Below are positions 1 to 5,177 of a DNA stretch of 5,177 bases, piece by piece. This DNA is from Cyclobacteriaceae bacterium (GTDB taxonomy: Bacteria; Bacteroidota; Bacteroidia; Cytophagales; Cyclobacteriaceae): NCBI GenBank assembly GCA_025363495.1, contig JANYDR010000641.1, positions 1-5,177 on the forward strand. Direction: 5' to 3'. A program made the translations under genes and the position numbers. The number at the start of each line of letters is the position of its first letter. The stretch's first letter is position 1. Under the pieces are notes generated by a model. It was not told the DNA's origin. It searched no databases and was given only the letters and a program-made list of their open reading frames with translations.

Positions 1-45
1 AAAGGCAAGAGCGAAGAGGTGCTGCCTTCGGCAGAGAAGAGATGA
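1..45 (+). CDS. Possible C-terminal end of an upstream gene (partial)
   Basis: Frame 1 is open from the left edge to a TGA at 43-45 and reads KGKSEEVLPSAEKR. A charged, hydrophilic tail like this would suit the C-terminus of a protein that begins outside the window. Against this, 14 codons are too few to show coding, the other frames are also open here, and the stretch contains a perfect hairpin (22-34), so it may simply be intergenic repeat sequence. No family can be assigned. Confidence 0.22.
   Translation, partial: KGKSEEVLPSAEKR
22..34. repeat. Small perfect hairpin CTGCC-TTC-GGCAG
   Basis: CTGCC at 22-26 pairs fully with GGCAG at 30-34 around a three-base loop. No T-tract follows on either strand, so it does not look like a complete intrinsic terminator. 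It may be a remnant of a palindromic intergenic repeat, or chance structure inside the end of a gene. Confidence 0.4.
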
Positions 46-89
46 AATACAAAAAAAACTCAGCGATTATTCCTAACTATCTAACTTCC

Positions 90-107
90 TGGCGCATGGA
101 TGCGCCA
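90..107. repeat. Perfect 7-bp hairpin with TGGA loop
   Basis: TGGCGCA at 90-96 is the exact reverse complement of TGCGCCA at 101-107, with the four-base loop TGGA between them. It lies in non-coding sequence just left of the degenerate repeat at 114-264. No T-run follows on either strand. Its role is unknown: it could be a transcript 3' end structure or part of the neighbouring repeat. Confidence 0.55.
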
Positions 108-113
108 AATGCA

Positions 114-264
114 CTTCAACACGGAGGACATTGGAGATCCATAGAGGAATACACACAGAGCGTTAGCATGGTAAACTTTAGCGAAAAATCCGCAGTAAAA
201 AACTCCGTGTGTATTCCTCCGTGCTCACCGTGTACGTGGTGAATAAAAACTCAGCGAAGCTGAT
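114..264 (+). repeat. Palindromic intergenic element, copy 1
   Basis: This stretch shares its architecture with 4418-4549. The left end is CTTCAACACGGAG (114-126, against CTTCACCACAGAG in copy 2). A CATGG lies near the middle (167-171), about 97 bases before the right end in both copies. The right end is GTGGTGAA (236-243) followed by a 19-base stretch (246-264) that is identical in copy 2. The ends are inverted relative to each other: TTCAACACG matches the complement of the right end at 8 of 9 bases. Inside, 144-160 and 203-219 form a 17-base inverted repeat with one mismatch. There is no transposase, so it resembles a MITE or REP-like non-autonomous repeat. The short open frames across it are artefacts. 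Confidence 0.6.
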
Positions 265-268
265 GTTT
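245..268 (-). terminator. Intrinsic terminator of pckG
   Basis: Read on the minus strand, this is AAAC, one bulged base, TCAGC, a TTC loop, GCTGA and GTTT, then TT and ATT. The stem TCAGC/GCTGA is perfect. It extends by AAAC/GTTT across the one-base bulge and runs into a run of five T. It lies 25 bases beyond the pckG stop, in the right position and orientation to end that transcript. The terminator is the right end of the intergenic repeat, so pckG seems to use repeat-derived sequence as its 3' end. Confidence 0.7.
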
Positions 269-292
269 CACTTCAGCGTTAATCCATTTTTT

Positions 293-2149
293 TTATTCCA
301 TTGTCTCAACCTCAAGTCTCCACTTCTCCGGCGACCTCCATAAGCTTGACAACAGTAGCTCGCGCATGAAAATGAATTCTTTAGGAAGCTTGTCGTACAT
401 ACGCTCAAAAAGTTCGGCGTGATCCAACAGTTCTTTTTTCCATGCTTCACGATCAATGTTCATGATCGTATCAAACTCATGTTTGGTGAAATCGGACCCA
501 GCCCAATCGATATCCTCGTAATGTGGCATCCATCCTATCGGACTTTCCACTGCGTTTGACTTTCCATGAATTTTTTCAACAATCCATTTTAGTATGCGGG
601 TATTTTCACTGAAGCCAGGCCAGAGAAATTTTCCGCTCTCATCTTTACGAAACCAGTTGACGCCGAAGATCCGTGGAGGATTAGGAATATTGCGACCAAA
701 CTGCAGCCAATGATTAAAATATTCTCCCATATGATATCCGCAGAATGGAAGCATAGCAAACGGATCCCTTCTGACTTTTCCAACCTCACCAAAGGCAGCT
801 GCTGTTGTTTCTGAGCCCATGGTGGCAGCGAGATAAACTCCTGAATTCCAGTTATGTGCCTGATAAATCAATGGTATTGTGGTACTTCTTCTTCCACCAA
901 AAACGAAGGCTCCTACCGGCACTCCATTCGGATCTTCCCATGAAGAATCAAGGACAGGATTTTGAATAGCAGGAGCAGTAAAGCGTGCATTCGGATGAGC
1001 ACAGGATTTACCGCTGGCAGGATCCCATTTCTGTCCACGCCAGTCGATGAGATCTTGTGGCGGTTCCTTTGTCATGCCTTCCCACCATACATCACCATCA
1101 GAAGTTACTCCAACATTGGTGAAGATTGTGTTTTTTGAAATCGAAGCCATCGCATTTGGATTGGTCTTCACGTTGGTGCCCGGGGCAACTCCAAAATATC
1201 CGGCTTCAGGATTGATAGCGTATAACTTTCCATCCTTGCCCGGTTTTATCCATGCAATGTCATCTCCCACTGTGGTGATCTTCCATCCGCTTAAATCTTT
1301 AGGTGGGATCAACATTGCAAAATTTGTTTTACCACATGCACTTGGGAATGCGGCGGCGATGTATGTCTTCTCTCCTTGCGGATCTTCTACACCTACTATA
1401 AGCATGTGCTCCGCTAGCCATCCCTCTTCTCTTGCCATTGATGATGCTATGCGAAGAGCAAAACATTTTTTACCCAGCAATGCATTTCCACCATATCCCG
1501 AACCATAAGAAACAATCGCACGGTCTTCCGGATAATGGACAATATATTTTACAGTTGGATTGGTTGGCCATTTAGAGTCCTGCTGACCTTTCTCAAGTGG
1601 CGCACCAACTGAATGAAGACATTTTACATATTCACCTTCAGGTCCCAGTACACGGATCACTTTAGTTCCAACGCGGGTCATAATGTGCATATTCACCACA
1701 ACGTATTCGGAATCGGAAATTTGAACACCAATGTGAGAAAGCGGCGAGCCAACCGGTCCCATGCTAAACGGAATGACATACAATGTCCTTCCACGCATGC
1801 AGCCATCAAAAAGTTTTTTAAGCTTTGGCTTCATCTCGCGTGGATCTTCCCAATTATTAGTTGGACCCGCATCTTCTTTCCAGCGACTGCATATGAAGGT
1901 GCGGTCTTCCACACGGGCGACGTCACTAGGATCAGAGAAGCACGCATAGCTGTTAGGTCTTTTCTTTGAGTCAAGCCTGATAAAGGTTCCTTTTTGCACC
2001 AGGTTCTCACACAACTCATCATATTCCTCTTGCGATCCGTCGCACCATCGCACGGCATCCGGTTTACAAAGAGTAACCATTTCATTTATCCATGCTTGGA
2101 GTTCTGTGTGTTTGATCGGGTAGGTACTGGAAATCCTGACTTCAGCCAT
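293..2149 (-). CDS. pckG: Phosphoenolpyruvate carboxykinase (GTP)
   Basis: This cytosolic enzyme interconverts oxaloacetate + GTP and phosphoenolpyruvate + GDP + CO2, the entry step of gluconeogenesis or an anaplerotic step when reversed. The 618 residues match the usual length of the GTP-type family (about 600-620). The P-loop is FPSACGKTN (268-276), with the family's reactive Cys at 272. The metal-binding kinase-2 motif VGDDIAW (294-300) has Asp296/297. GKKCFALR (226-233) and His248 are the expected manganese ligands. ARV (78-80) and NARF (387-390) carry substrate and phosphate arginines. FGGRRSTTIPL (417-427) is a PEPCK signature, followed by the mobile-lid region from GSETTAAAFGE (445 on). 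FGVNWF and FLWPGF (495-513) form the guanine pocket, which sets it apart from the unrelated-looking ATP-type enzyme. The ATG at 2149 gives the normal N-terminus. The gene stands alone, divergent from aguB. It appears intact, with no missing key residue. Confidence 0.97.
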   Translation of the reverse strand: MAEVRISSTYPIKHTELQAWINEMVTLCKPDAVRWCDGSQEEYDELCENLVQKGTFIRLDSKKRPNSYACFSDPSDVARVEDRTFICSRWKEDAGPTNNWEDPREMKPKLKKLFDGCMRGRTLYVIPFSMGPVGSPLSHIGVQISDSEYVVVNMHIMTRVGTKVIRVLGPEGEYVKCLHSVGAPLEKGQQDSKWPTNPTVKYIVHYPEDRAIVSYGSGYGGNALLGKKCFALRIASSMAREEGWLAEHMLIVGVEDPQGEKTYIAAAFPSACGKTNFAMLIPPKDLSGWKITTVGDDIAWIKPGKDGKLYAINPEAGYFGVAPGTNVKTNPNAMASISKNTIFTNVGVTSDGDVWWEGMTKEPPQDLIDWRGQKWDPASGKSCAHPNARFTAPAIQNPVLDSSWEDPNGVPVGAFVFGGRRSTTIPLIYQAHNWNSGVYLAATMGSETTAAAFGEVGKVRRDPFAMLPFCGYHMGEYFNHWLQFGRNIPNPPRIFGVNWFRKDESGKFLWPGFSENTRILKWIVEKIHGKSNAVESPIGWMPHYEDIDWAGSDFTKHEFDTIMNIDREAWKKELLDHAELFERMYDKLPKEFIFMRELLLSSLWRSPEKWRLEVETME

Positions 2150-2179
2150 AATAGAGCGATTAATAGGTGTTTAAGAGAG

Positions 2180-2187
2180 CAAAAATA
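2180..2187 (-). promoter_or_regulatory. Candidate -7 box of the pckG promoter
   Basis: On the minus strand this reads TATTTTTG, a match to the Bacteroidota -7 consensus TAnnTTTG. It would place the transcript start near 2173 and give a leader of about 24 bases before the ATG at 2149. I see no well-spaced TTG-type -33 element: the nearest TTG is 29 bases upstream, longer than usual. The call therefore rests on one short motif in AT-rich DNA. Confidence 0.42.
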
Positions 2188-2206
2188 ATGATAGAAAGGC
2201 GTAAAA

Positions 2207-2226
2207 TGAAATGTTTCAATCGATTG
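2207..2226. promoter_or_regulatory. Overlapping palindromes in the pckG-aguB divergent region
   Basis: TGAAA-TG-TTTCA (2207-2218) overlaps the perfect 10-base palindrome CAATCGATTG (2217-2226). They lie just upstream of the candidate pckG -7 box, where an operator could act on pckG. No regulator is recognisable from these sequences, and short AT-rich palindromes arise by chance, so this is only a candidate site. Confidence 0.25.
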
Positions 2227-2305
2227 CGGCATCATTGTTACCAAATTGAGACAGATTGCTATTGTCGACCATTTACACCTTAATTCTCAACATCGGAGGC
2301 TGACA

Positions 2306-2370
2306 AATGAAAAATTAAGAATGTGGTCCTCTACTTTGAAAGACCATTTTTCATTCTTTCATTTTTCATT
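2306..2370. repeat. AT-rich inverted/direct repeat upstream of aguB
   Basis: AATGAAAAAT at 2306-2315 is the exact complement of ATTTTTCATT, which occurs twice on the right (2346-2355 and 2361-2370). Between them, TGGTC (2324-2328) pairs with GACCA (2342-2346). The block ends five bases before the candidate aguB -7 box. It is non-coding: the in-frame upstream extension of aguB across it gives only a low-complexity F/L-rich peptide. It looks like a simple intergenic repeat, or possibly a 3' end structure of a lost transcript. Confidence 0.55.
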
Positions 2371-2374
2371 GAAT

Positions 2375-2382
2375 TATATTTG
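2375..2382 (+). promoter_or_regulatory. Candidate -7 box of the aguB promoter
   Basis: TATATTTG matches TAnnTTTG exactly. The expected transcript start, about 5-8 bases downstream, falls around 2388, just ahead of the GTG at 2398. The leader would be very short, and initiation at the upstream GTG (2323) would be impossible from this promoter. No clear -33 TTG is present at 17-23 bases upstream. Confidence 0.45.
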
Positions 2383-2397
2383 CACAAATTTCTATCC

Positions 2398-3270
2398 GTG
2401 AGCAGAAAAGTAAAAGTAGGATTGGTACAGATGTCGTGCAGCGCACAGCCATCAGAAAATCTTGAGAAAGTAAAATCCAAAATCATTGAACTCGCTAAAC
2501 AAGGAGCTCAGATCATTTGCCTGCAAGAGCTCTTTACTTCGTTATACTTCTGCGATGAAGAGAATCATGACAACTTCAAACTCGCGGAATCAATTCCAGG
2601 TCCCTCAACTGACTACCTTACTCCTATCGCGAAAGCAAATAACGTCGTAATCATTGCGTCTCTTTTTGAGAAACGTGCCGAGGGACTTTATCACAACACA
2701 ACAGCGGTGATTGATGCAGATGGAAGTTATTTAGGTAAGTATCGCAAGATGCATATCCCTGACGATCCCGGTTATTATGAAAAATTCTATTTCACTCCTG
2801 GTGATCTTGGCTATAAAGTATTCAAAACGAAATATGCTACACTGGGCATTTTGATTTGCTGGGACCAGTGGTATCCTGAAGCAGCGCGTATTACTGCGCT
2901 GATGGGTGCTGAGATACTCTTCTACCCTACTGCCATTGGTTGGGCAACGAGCCAGGATAAGGAGACCAACGAAGAACAGTATAATGCATGGCAGACAATT
3001 CAACGTTCCCACTCTGTTGCCAATGGAGTTTATGTTGTATCGGTTAACCGTGTTGGACTTGAAGGTCCTATGAAATTCTGGGGAGGATCGTTTATCTCAA
3101 ATCCTTTTGGGAAGTTATTGTATAAAGCATCACATGATGAGGAAACAACTCATGTTGAAGAGCTTGATCTTGAAAAGAGCGATCGGTACCGTACCCACTG
3201 GCCGTTCTTGAGAGACAGGAGAATTGATTCGTATCAGCCGATATTGAGTCGGTATATTGACGAGAAATAA
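2398..3270 (+). CDS. aguB: N-carbamoylputrescine amidohydrolase
   Basis: This cytosolic nitrilase-superfamily enzyme hydrolyses N-carbamoylputrescine to putrescine, CO2 and NH3, the last step of the agmatine route to polyamines. The catalytic triad is visible: Glu44 in CLQELF, Lys117 in YRKMHIPDD and Cys154 in LICWDQWYPEAAR. FWGGSF (227-232) and the C-terminal WPFLRDRRID (268-277) are typical of AguB rather than of other nitrilases. I chose the GTG at 2398, giving 290 residues and an N-terminus MSRKVKVGLVQMSC that fits the family. The frame stays open back to another GTG at 2323, but that would add 25 low-complexity residues encoded by a repeat and would lie upstream of the -7 box. There is no Shine-Dalgarno sequence. 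Its pathway partner aguA follows 89 bases downstream on the same strand. Confidence 0.95.
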   Translation: MSRKVKVGLVQMSCSAQPSENLEKVKSKIIELAKQGAQIICLQELFTSLYFCDEENHDNFKLAESIPGPSTDYLTPIAKANNVVIIASLFEKRAEGLYHNTTAVIDADGSYLGKYRKMHIPDDPGYYEKFYFTPGDLGYKVFKTKYATLGILICWDQWYPEAARITALMGAEILFYPTAIGWATSQDKETNEEQYNAWQTIQRSHSVANGVYVVSVNRVGLEGPMKFWGGSFISNPFGKLLYKASHDEETTHVEELDLEKSDRYRTHWPFLRDRRIDSYQPILSRYIDEK

Positions 3271-3302
3271 TTTGAAAATTTGAGGATTTGAAAATTTGAA
3301 AA
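3271..3302 (+). repeat. Tandem 8-base repeat (TTTGAAAA)x4
   Basis: Four exact 8-base units begin on the base after the aguB stop codon: TTTGAAAA, TTTGAGGA, TTTGAAAA, TTTGAAAA. Only the second differs, by AA to GG. The array runs into the left side of the hairpin at 3299-3338, so array and hairpin may be one element. From memory, similar TTTGAAAA runs occur between genes in other Bacteroidota; this was not checked. Confidence 0.75.
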
Positions 3303-3338
3303 TGAGATGCTGGTTGAGATAAGAGCATCTTTCATTTT
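3299..3338 (+). terminator. Hairpin between aguB and aguA, possible terminator
   Basis: AGATGCT (3305-3311) pairs perfectly with AGCATCT (3324-3330) around a 12-base loop. Beyond a two-base bulge (3331-3332), AAAATG (3299-3304) pairs with CATTTT (3333-3338), giving 13 pairs in all. The descending side is T-rich and ends in TTTTT, so it could end or attenuate the aguB transcript. If it does, aguA needs its own promoter. It could equally be a repeat-borne palindrome that is read through, or an mRNA-stability element. Confidence 0.45.
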
Positions 3339-3340
3339 TG
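3314..3340 (+). promoter_or_regulatory. Weak candidate promoter for aguA
   Basis: TTG at 3314-3316 and CATTTTTG at 3333-3340 (one mismatch to TAnnTTTG) are 16 bases apart, one less than the usual range for Bacteroidota promoters. The transcript would start about 14 bases before the aguA ATG. The site overlaps the hairpin described at 3299-3338, so the two readings partly compete. Confidence 0.28.
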
Positions 3341-3359
3341 GATAAGAACTACAACGCTA

Positions 3360-4400
3360 ATGACCCAAACACCCAAGCAGTTAGGCTATCACTTCCCCGC
3401 TGAGTTTGAAAAGCATGATTCAACATGGCTGAGCTGGCCGCACAAGGAGGCATCATGGCCTGGAAAAATTGAGAGCATTTATCCGGCGTATTCTTTTTTT
3501 GTGAAGATGCTGGCGCAATCAGAAAAAGTAAATATCAATGTTGCAGATGAAGGGATGAAGGCAAAGGTGCTTGAACACTTAACAAAAGCGAATGTTAATC
3601 TTTCGCAGGTGCAACTTCATCCCAATCCAACGAATGATGCCTGGTGCCGTGATCATGGCCCAGCGTTTCTTGTGAACCGCAAAGAGAAAAAGAAAGCTAT
3701 CATTGACTGGGGATATAATGCCTGGGGCGGAAAATATCCACCGTTTGATCTGGATGATGTTGTTCCAACGCGCATTGGTAAGGATTTAGGTTTGCATGTT
3801 TTCAATCCAGGAATCGTAATGGAAGGTGGTTCTGTTGAATTTAACGGAGCCGGAACACTGATGACAACAACCGCATGTCTGCTCAATAAAAATAGAAATC
3901 CTCATCTCAATCAAAAGCAGATTGAAGAATATCTGGTTAGTTTTTACGGTGTTGAGCAAGTGCTTTGGATTGGAGATGGGATTGTTGGGGATGATACAGA
4001 TGGTCACATTGATGACATAACACGGTTTACCAATGAAGATACCGTTGTGACGGTAATTGAAGAAGATAAGTCAGACGAGAATTACCGTCCGCTTCAGGAG
4101 AACTTAAAAGAACTTAAGAAACTTAGATTGCCTAATGGCAAGTCTCTTAATATTATAGAGCTGCCAATGCCTTCGAAAGTCCTATATGAAGATCAGCGAC
4201 TGCCGGCATCGTATGCCAATTTTTATATTTGTAATAAATTTGTGATCGTTCCAACATTTCAGTGTAAGAATGATCCTAAGGCGTTACAGATCTTACATAC
4301 GGCATTTCCAAAGCATGAGGTAGTGGGGATTGATTCAGTGGATATAATCTGGGGGTTGGGAAGTTTTCATTGTTTGAGTCAGCAGGAGCCAATGATTTGA
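3360..4400 (+). CDS. aguA: Agmatine deiminase
   Basis: This cytosolic enzyme of the guanidino-group-modifying (PAD-like) superfamily converts agmatine + water to N-carbamoylputrescine + NH3, the substrate of AguB encoded just upstream. The 346 residues fit the family (about 340-370). Conserved blocks appear in order: STWLSWPH (21-28), WCRDHGP (95-101) with substrate-binding Asp98, MEGGSVEFNG (154-163) with Glu155, GDDTDGHIDD (210-219) with catalytic His216 and Asp218, and SFHCLSQQEP (335-344) with the nucleophile Cys338 close to the C-terminus. All core residues are present, so it should be active. The ATG at 3360 directly precedes the normal family N-terminus and has no Shine-Dalgarno sequence. 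Co-transcription with aguB is plausible, but the repeat and hairpin between them leave it open. Arginine decarboxylase, which supplies agmatine, is not in the window. Confidence 0.96.
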   Translation: MTQTPKQLGYHFPAEFEKHDSTWLSWPHKEASWPGKIESIYPAYSFFVKMLAQSEKVNINVADEGMKAKVLEHLTKANVNLSQVQLHPNPTNDAWCRDHGPAFLVNRKEKKKAIIDWGYNAWGGKYPPFDLDDVVPTRIGKDLGLHVFNPGIVMEGGSVEFNGAGTLMTTTACLLNKNRNPHLNQKQIEEYLVSFYGVEQVLWIGDGIVGDDTDGHIDDITRFTNEDTVVTVIEEDKSDENYRPLQENLKELKKLRLPNGKSLNIIELPMPSKVLYEDQRLPASYANFYICNKFVIVPTFQCKNDPKALQILHTAFPKHEVVGIDSVDIIWGLGSFHCLSQQEPMI

Positions 4401-4422
4401 AAGTTTTGTTGGAGAAACTTCA
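4398..4422 (+). other. Weak hairpin at the aguA stop codon
   Basis: AAGTTT (4401-4406) pairs with AAACTT (4415-4420). One bulged A extends the stem into the stop codon: TG at 4398-4399 pairs with CA at 4421-4422. It is AT-rich and no T-run follows, so it is a poor intrinsic terminator. Its right arm also forms the left edge of the downstream repeat copy. No better terminator for aguA on the plus strand is visible. Confidence 0.3.
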
Positions 4423-4549
4423 CCACAGAGTCACGTGCACGGAGAATGCCCATGGCCTTTTCATCAAAAATATTTAGCCAAAGAACTCGAAAGTAAAAGC
4501 TCTGTGAGCTCCCTGCCTCCGTGGTGAAATAAAACTCAGCGAAGCTGAT
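4418..4549 (+). repeat. Palindromic intergenic element, copy 2
   Basis: This is the same element as at 114-264 and in the same orientation. The left end TTCACCACAGAG (4419-4430) is inverted to CTCCGTGGTGAA (4517-4528) with one mismatch. CATGG at 4451-4455 occupies the same place relative to the right end as in copy 1. GTGGTGAA (4521-4528) and a 19-base stretch (4531-4549) are identical to copy 1. The left side is about 20 bases shorter than in copy 1, and the middle has diverged greatly. It fills most of the 235-base gap between aguA and the cupin gene and encodes nothing recognisable. Confidence 0.6.
4531..4548 (-). terminator. Repeat-borne terminator facing aguA
   Basis: On the minus strand the end of repeat copy 2 reads TCAGC-TTC-GCTGA, then G and four T, as beside pckG. 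It lies in the wrong orientation to end aguA transcription. It could instead block antisense transcripts entering aguA from the right. The stem is only five pairs and lacks the AAAC/GTTT extension of copy 1, so it should be weaker. Confidence 0.4.
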
Positions 4550-4635
4550 AGGGCATTTCAACGCCGAAGGCTTTCTTTTCATCCGAATTTCGCCAAATAA
4601 GTTTTAGTTATAACTTAGTACAACCTATCGCACCA

Positions 4636-5177
4636 ATGAAAATTATCTTATTCCTTAATCTCTTTTTTATGTCGCTATCCAGTGCCGCACAACTACCACC
4701 CATTGATCCTGGAGTTTACCACTGGAAAGATCTTCCTGTGAAGCCAGGTGAAGGACGAGAGACGAGACGTATCTTCGAAGGTACATCAGGTCAATTTGAC
4801 TATCTCGAAATACATGCGACGACACAACAACCAGGAGCAAAACCAGGCCAGGCGCATGCGAACAAAGACATCGAAGAGTTGTTACTCGTAAAAGAAGGAA
4901 AGCTGAGGATGACTATTGGTGACCGGAAAGTTGAACTTGGAGCAGGAAGTGCTATTATTATAATGCCTCAAGACATGCAGCAACTTGAAAACATCGGTGA
5001 CGTTCCTCTCACCTATTATGTATTCATGTATCGGTTCAAAAAGCCAATGGATATTGAACGGGGAAAATCTGCAGGCGGATCTTTGATGTTAAATGTCGAT
5101 ACTCTGAAATTCAAGCCAAATGAAAGAGGCGGCGTAACCTCCTATTTTGAAAGGCCAACAGCGCAGTGTGAAAATTT
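4636..5177 (+). CDS. Secreted cupin-domain protein (partial, 3' end missing)
   Basis: The open frame from the ATG at 4636 is uninterrupted to the right edge: 180 codons plus two bases. The N-terminus MKIILFLNLFFMSLSSAAQ is a typical signal peptide, with probable cleavage after Ala18, so the product should be exported to the periplasm or surface. A cupin barrel covers roughly residues 50-135. Motif 1 is H74-x-N76-x4-E81-x6-G88, where the second metal-binding His of the HxH consensus is Asn. In motif 2, around P111-N119, the usual His appears to be Gln115 or Gln116. Metal binding may therefore be altered or lost. GGSLMLN and KPNERGG follow (148-166), then FERPTAQCEN (171-180). From memory, related Bacteroidota proteins carry a second, C-terminal cupin with intact histidines, which would lie beyond the edge. 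Substrate and role are unknown. No clear promoter or Shine-Dalgarno sequence is seen. Confidence 0.85.
   Translation, partial: MKIILFLNLFFMSLSSAAQLPPIDPGVYHWKDLPVKPGEGRETRRIFEGTSGQFDYLEIHATTQQPGAKPGQAHANKDIEELLLVKEGKLRMTIGDRKVELGAGSAIIIMPQDMQQLENIGDVPLTYYVFMYRFKKPMDIERGKSAGGSLMLNVDTLKFKPNERGGVTSYFERPTAQCEN

Noticed and set aside
42..242. 66-codon open frame on the plus strand
   Set aside because: It runs through the hairpin at 90-107 and the palindromic repeat. The end SVCIPPCSPCTW is simply translated repeat, and there is no ribosome site or family resemblance.
1047..1508. 153-codon open frame opposite pckG
   Set aside because: It is entirely antisense to the conserved core of pckG, including the P-loop. 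Its composition is that of a shadow frame.
1613..1969. 118-codon open frame opposite pckG
   Set aside because: It is antisense to conserved pckG sequence, with no start signal and no recognisable domain.
2295..2318. GGAGG followed by an ATG, a Shine-Dalgarno-like start
   Set aside because: The ATG at 2307 opens only MKN before a TAA, and nothing around it suggests a conserved leader peptide. It was treated as chance in the repeat margin.
293..4400. A pckG-agu cluster as a dedicated new system
   Set aside because: pckG is on the opposite strand, has its own terminator and has no pathway link to polyamine synthesis. The adjacency is most simply coincidental.
4561..4580. GCC-GAA-GGC followed by a T-rich stretch, as an aguA terminator
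   Set aside because: The stem is only three pairs, mismatched on extension, and the T-run is interrupted. It is too weak to call.
4379..4582. 67-codon open frame on the minus strand
   Set aside because: It lies across repeat copy 2 and the end of aguA in antisense. Its sequence is repeat-derived with no domain signal.
4598..4605. TAAGTTTT as a -7 box for the cupin gene
   Set aside because: It lacks the final G of TAnnTTTG, has no spaced -33 element, and similar AT-rich words are common in this gap.

Overview
The window looks like an ordinary chromosomal segment from a member of the Bacteroidota, most likely of the Cytophagia/Chitinophagia type. This is inferred from three things. No start codon has a convincing Shine-Dalgarno sequence. 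TAnnTTTG-like -7 boxes lie just upstream of starts. The protein sequences have the general look of this phylum. No mobile-element gene, phage gene, tRNA, rRNA or CRISPR array is visible.

Layout. Positions 1-292 hold no convincing complete gene. They may contain the last codons of a gene entering from the left, followed by several palindromes and a degenerate intergenic repeat that ends in a terminator for the next gene. GTP-dependent phosphoenolpyruvate carboxykinase (pckG) lies at 293-2149 on the minus strand. It is divergent from aguB (N-carbamoylputrescine amidohydrolase, plus strand), whose best start is the GTG at 2398. After an 89-base gap made of an 8-base tandem repeat and a hairpin comes aguA (agmatine deiminase, 3360-4400). 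The 235-base gap after aguA holds a second copy of the repeat seen beside pckG. Finally, a secreted cupin-domain protein starts at 4636 and runs off the right edge.

Function. AguA converts agmatine to N-carbamoylputrescine and ammonia, and AguB hydrolyses that product to putrescine, CO2 and ammonia. The pair therefore forms the second half of the arginine-agmatine-putrescine polyamine route. PckG interconverts oxaloacetate and phosphoenolpyruvate and has no direct pathway link to the pair. The cupin protein is exported and its function is unknown.

I found no new multi-gene system. The most interesting content is between the genes: two same-orientation copies of a diverged palindromic element about 130-150 bases long, one beyond pckG and one beyond aguA, plus two AT-rich simple-repeat/inverted-repeat elements bracketing aguB.
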